DNA of 18,073 bases, taken from the NCBI GenBank assembly GCA_041664945.1, contig JBAYJY010000089.1, forward strand, positions 1-18,073. The letters are read 5' to 3'. This DNA comes from JBAYJY01 sp041664945. Its GTDB lineage: Bacteria; UBP15; UBA6099. The translations under genes were made by a program, and so were the position numbers. Of this stretch, positions 17,112 to 18,073 are shown piece by piece. The notes under the pieces are model-generated. The model searched no databases, was not told where the DNA came from, and worked only from the letters and a program-made list of their open reading frames with translations. Positions within the stretch are counted from its first letter, which is position 1; every line of letters starts with the position of its first letter.

Positions 17112-18014
17112 TTATTTCGCCGGCGCGAGGCGGGCTTTGAAAAATTCCACGGCTTTTTTGCGCGCGATTCCTGTCGCTTCCAAGCCGGTTTTTTCGCTGA
17201 AGAAGCCGTGCGGCGCATCCTCGAACTCGACGTACTCAACGTCTTTCCCCGCGTCCTTCAGAGCTTTGCTGAATGTCCGGCTCTGCTCCACCGGAACGAG
17301 GATGTCGTTCACTCCGTGAAAGATCAATATCGGCGTTGCGTTTTTCACATACGTTATCGGAGATTGCTCGACCATATATTTCTTGACGAGCGCCTTGTCC
17401 TTAATTTTGCCGGCCTTGATCATCTCGTTTTTAACCATGCGGCTCAGATTGTTGTTGAACGTCGCGAAGTCCGACGGCGGAAACACCGCTACCGTGGCGA
17501 CAACCGAGTCGTCGCACTTCTCCGCTTCGGGACACTCAGCGGCGAACTCCGGCATCCCGCCGGTCAGCGCCAGCATCGCCGCAAGATAGCCGCCCGCCGA
17601 TTCGCCCAGAACTCCAACCCGCTTCGGGTCCAATCCGTACTTGACCCCGTTTTTCTTGAACCAGCACAGCGCGCATTTAACATCCTTCGTGCAGTTCGGG
17701 AATATCCCGCCGTCCTTTATCAGCCTGTAATCAACCGCAAAAACCAGAAACCCGTTCTCGGCCAGAAAACGCGCCACCCGCGACTGCGGCTCGAAATCCT
17801 TCGAACCCGCCACGAATCCGCCGCCGTGTATGTACAGAATCCCGGCGAAAGGCCCCTTGCCTTCCGGGATCATCATATTTCCCTTGATCTCGAATTTGCC
17901 GACTGTCGAATAGACGATGTTCTTTTCGACCTTCACTTCCACCGCCAACGCCGCCGACCCGATCGCAATCGCCGCCGCTATCGCCATCCCTATCGCCGCA
18001 ATTTTCTTTCTCAT
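17112..18014 (-). CDS. Exported alpha/beta-hydrolase (Aes/hormone-sensitive-lipase-like esterase)
   Basis: This 300-residue protein has a clear signal peptide ending ALA at residue 24. The mature part is an alpha/beta-hydrolase: oxyanion motif HGGGF (63-67), nucleophile Ser139 in GESAGG, acid Asp237 in HGVNDILVP, and His269 in PHGFF. The order and spacing, and the segment LDPKRVGVLGESAGG, place it with the Aes-type esterase/lipase group (COG0657), which hydrolyses carboxylic esters including acetylated sugars in some members. Four cysteines (108, 114, 117, 161) plus Cys167 could form disulphides outside the cytoplasm. Substrate cannot be read from sequence. The start has GAGG eight bases upstream (18023-18026). 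It seems monocistronic; the 59 bases to the window end show no clear promoter. Confidence 0.9.
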   Translation of the reverse strand: MRKKIAAIGMAIAAAIAIGSAALAVEVKVEKNIVYSTVGKFEIKGNMMIPEGKGPFAGILYIHGGGFVAGSKDFEPQSRVARFLAENGFLVFAVDYRLIKDGGIFPNCTKDVKCALCWFKKNGVKYGLDPKRVGVLGESAGGYLAAMLALTGGMPEFAAECPEAEKCDDSVVATVAVFPPSDFATFNNNLSRMVKNEMIKAGKIKDKALVKKYMVEQSPITYVKNATPILIFHGVNDILVPVEQSRTFSKALKDAGKDVEYVEFEDAPHGFFSEKTGLEATGIARKKAVEFFKARLAPAK

Positions 18015-18073
18015 TCCATTCGCCTCGCTTATCTTTAGTTGATTAACCTAACCATAATGCCGATCCGGCAATA

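Overview
The window comes from a bacterium with a moderately GC-rich genome (a little over half G+C by eye) and a Gram-negative-type secretory layout: several products carry signal peptides or large sensor domains outside the inner membrane, and a DUF3108 protein is present. The phylum cannot be fixed from sequence reading alone. The mix (CHASE2 cyclases, a very large hybrid histidine kinase, a multidomain secreted GH38 enzyme, a TMTC-like membrane TPR protein) fits a large-genome free-living or host-associated lineage such as a deltaproteobacterial, PVC/FCB or candidate phylum. I see no tRNA, rRNA, CRISPR array, insertion sequence or phage gene.

Layout. (1) 2-3961, + strand: two tandem paralogous membrane cyclase genes, the first cut by the window edge, ending at a bidirectional terminator (4033-4062). 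(2) 4098-8504, - strand: a secreted 1468-residue GH38 alpha-mannosidase with C-terminal accessory domains. (3) 8505-8916: a divergent intergenic region. (4) 8917-13578, + strand: a CHASE4/HAMP/PAS/GAF hybrid histidine kinase with two receiver domains. (5) 13614-15719, - strand: a TMTC-like multi-spanning TPR protein starting at TTG. (6) 15720-16066: an AT-rich divergent intergenic region with promoter-like elements. (7) 16067-16885, + strand: an exported DUF3108 protein, followed by heptanucleotide repeats and a second bidirectional terminator (17027-17060). (8) 17112-18014, - strand: an exported alpha/beta-hydrolase of the Aes type.

The most striking observation is in the tandem cyclases. 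The first gene has lost both metal-binding aspartates of the class III catalytic domain but keeps the transition-state Asn and Arg and the phosphate-binding Lys. The second keeps both metal aspartates but has lost exactly that Asn, Arg and Lys. This is the same division of labour as the C1 and C2 halves of mammalian membrane adenylyl cyclases. The pair is therefore predicted to work only as a heterodimer with one active site, a bacterial two-gene counterpart of the C1/C2 arrangement.

The other genes are mostly single-gene units in alternating orientation, so no shared pathway is evident. A loose mannose/glycan theme (GH38 mannosidase and TMTC-like putative O-mannosyltransferase) is possible but not proven.
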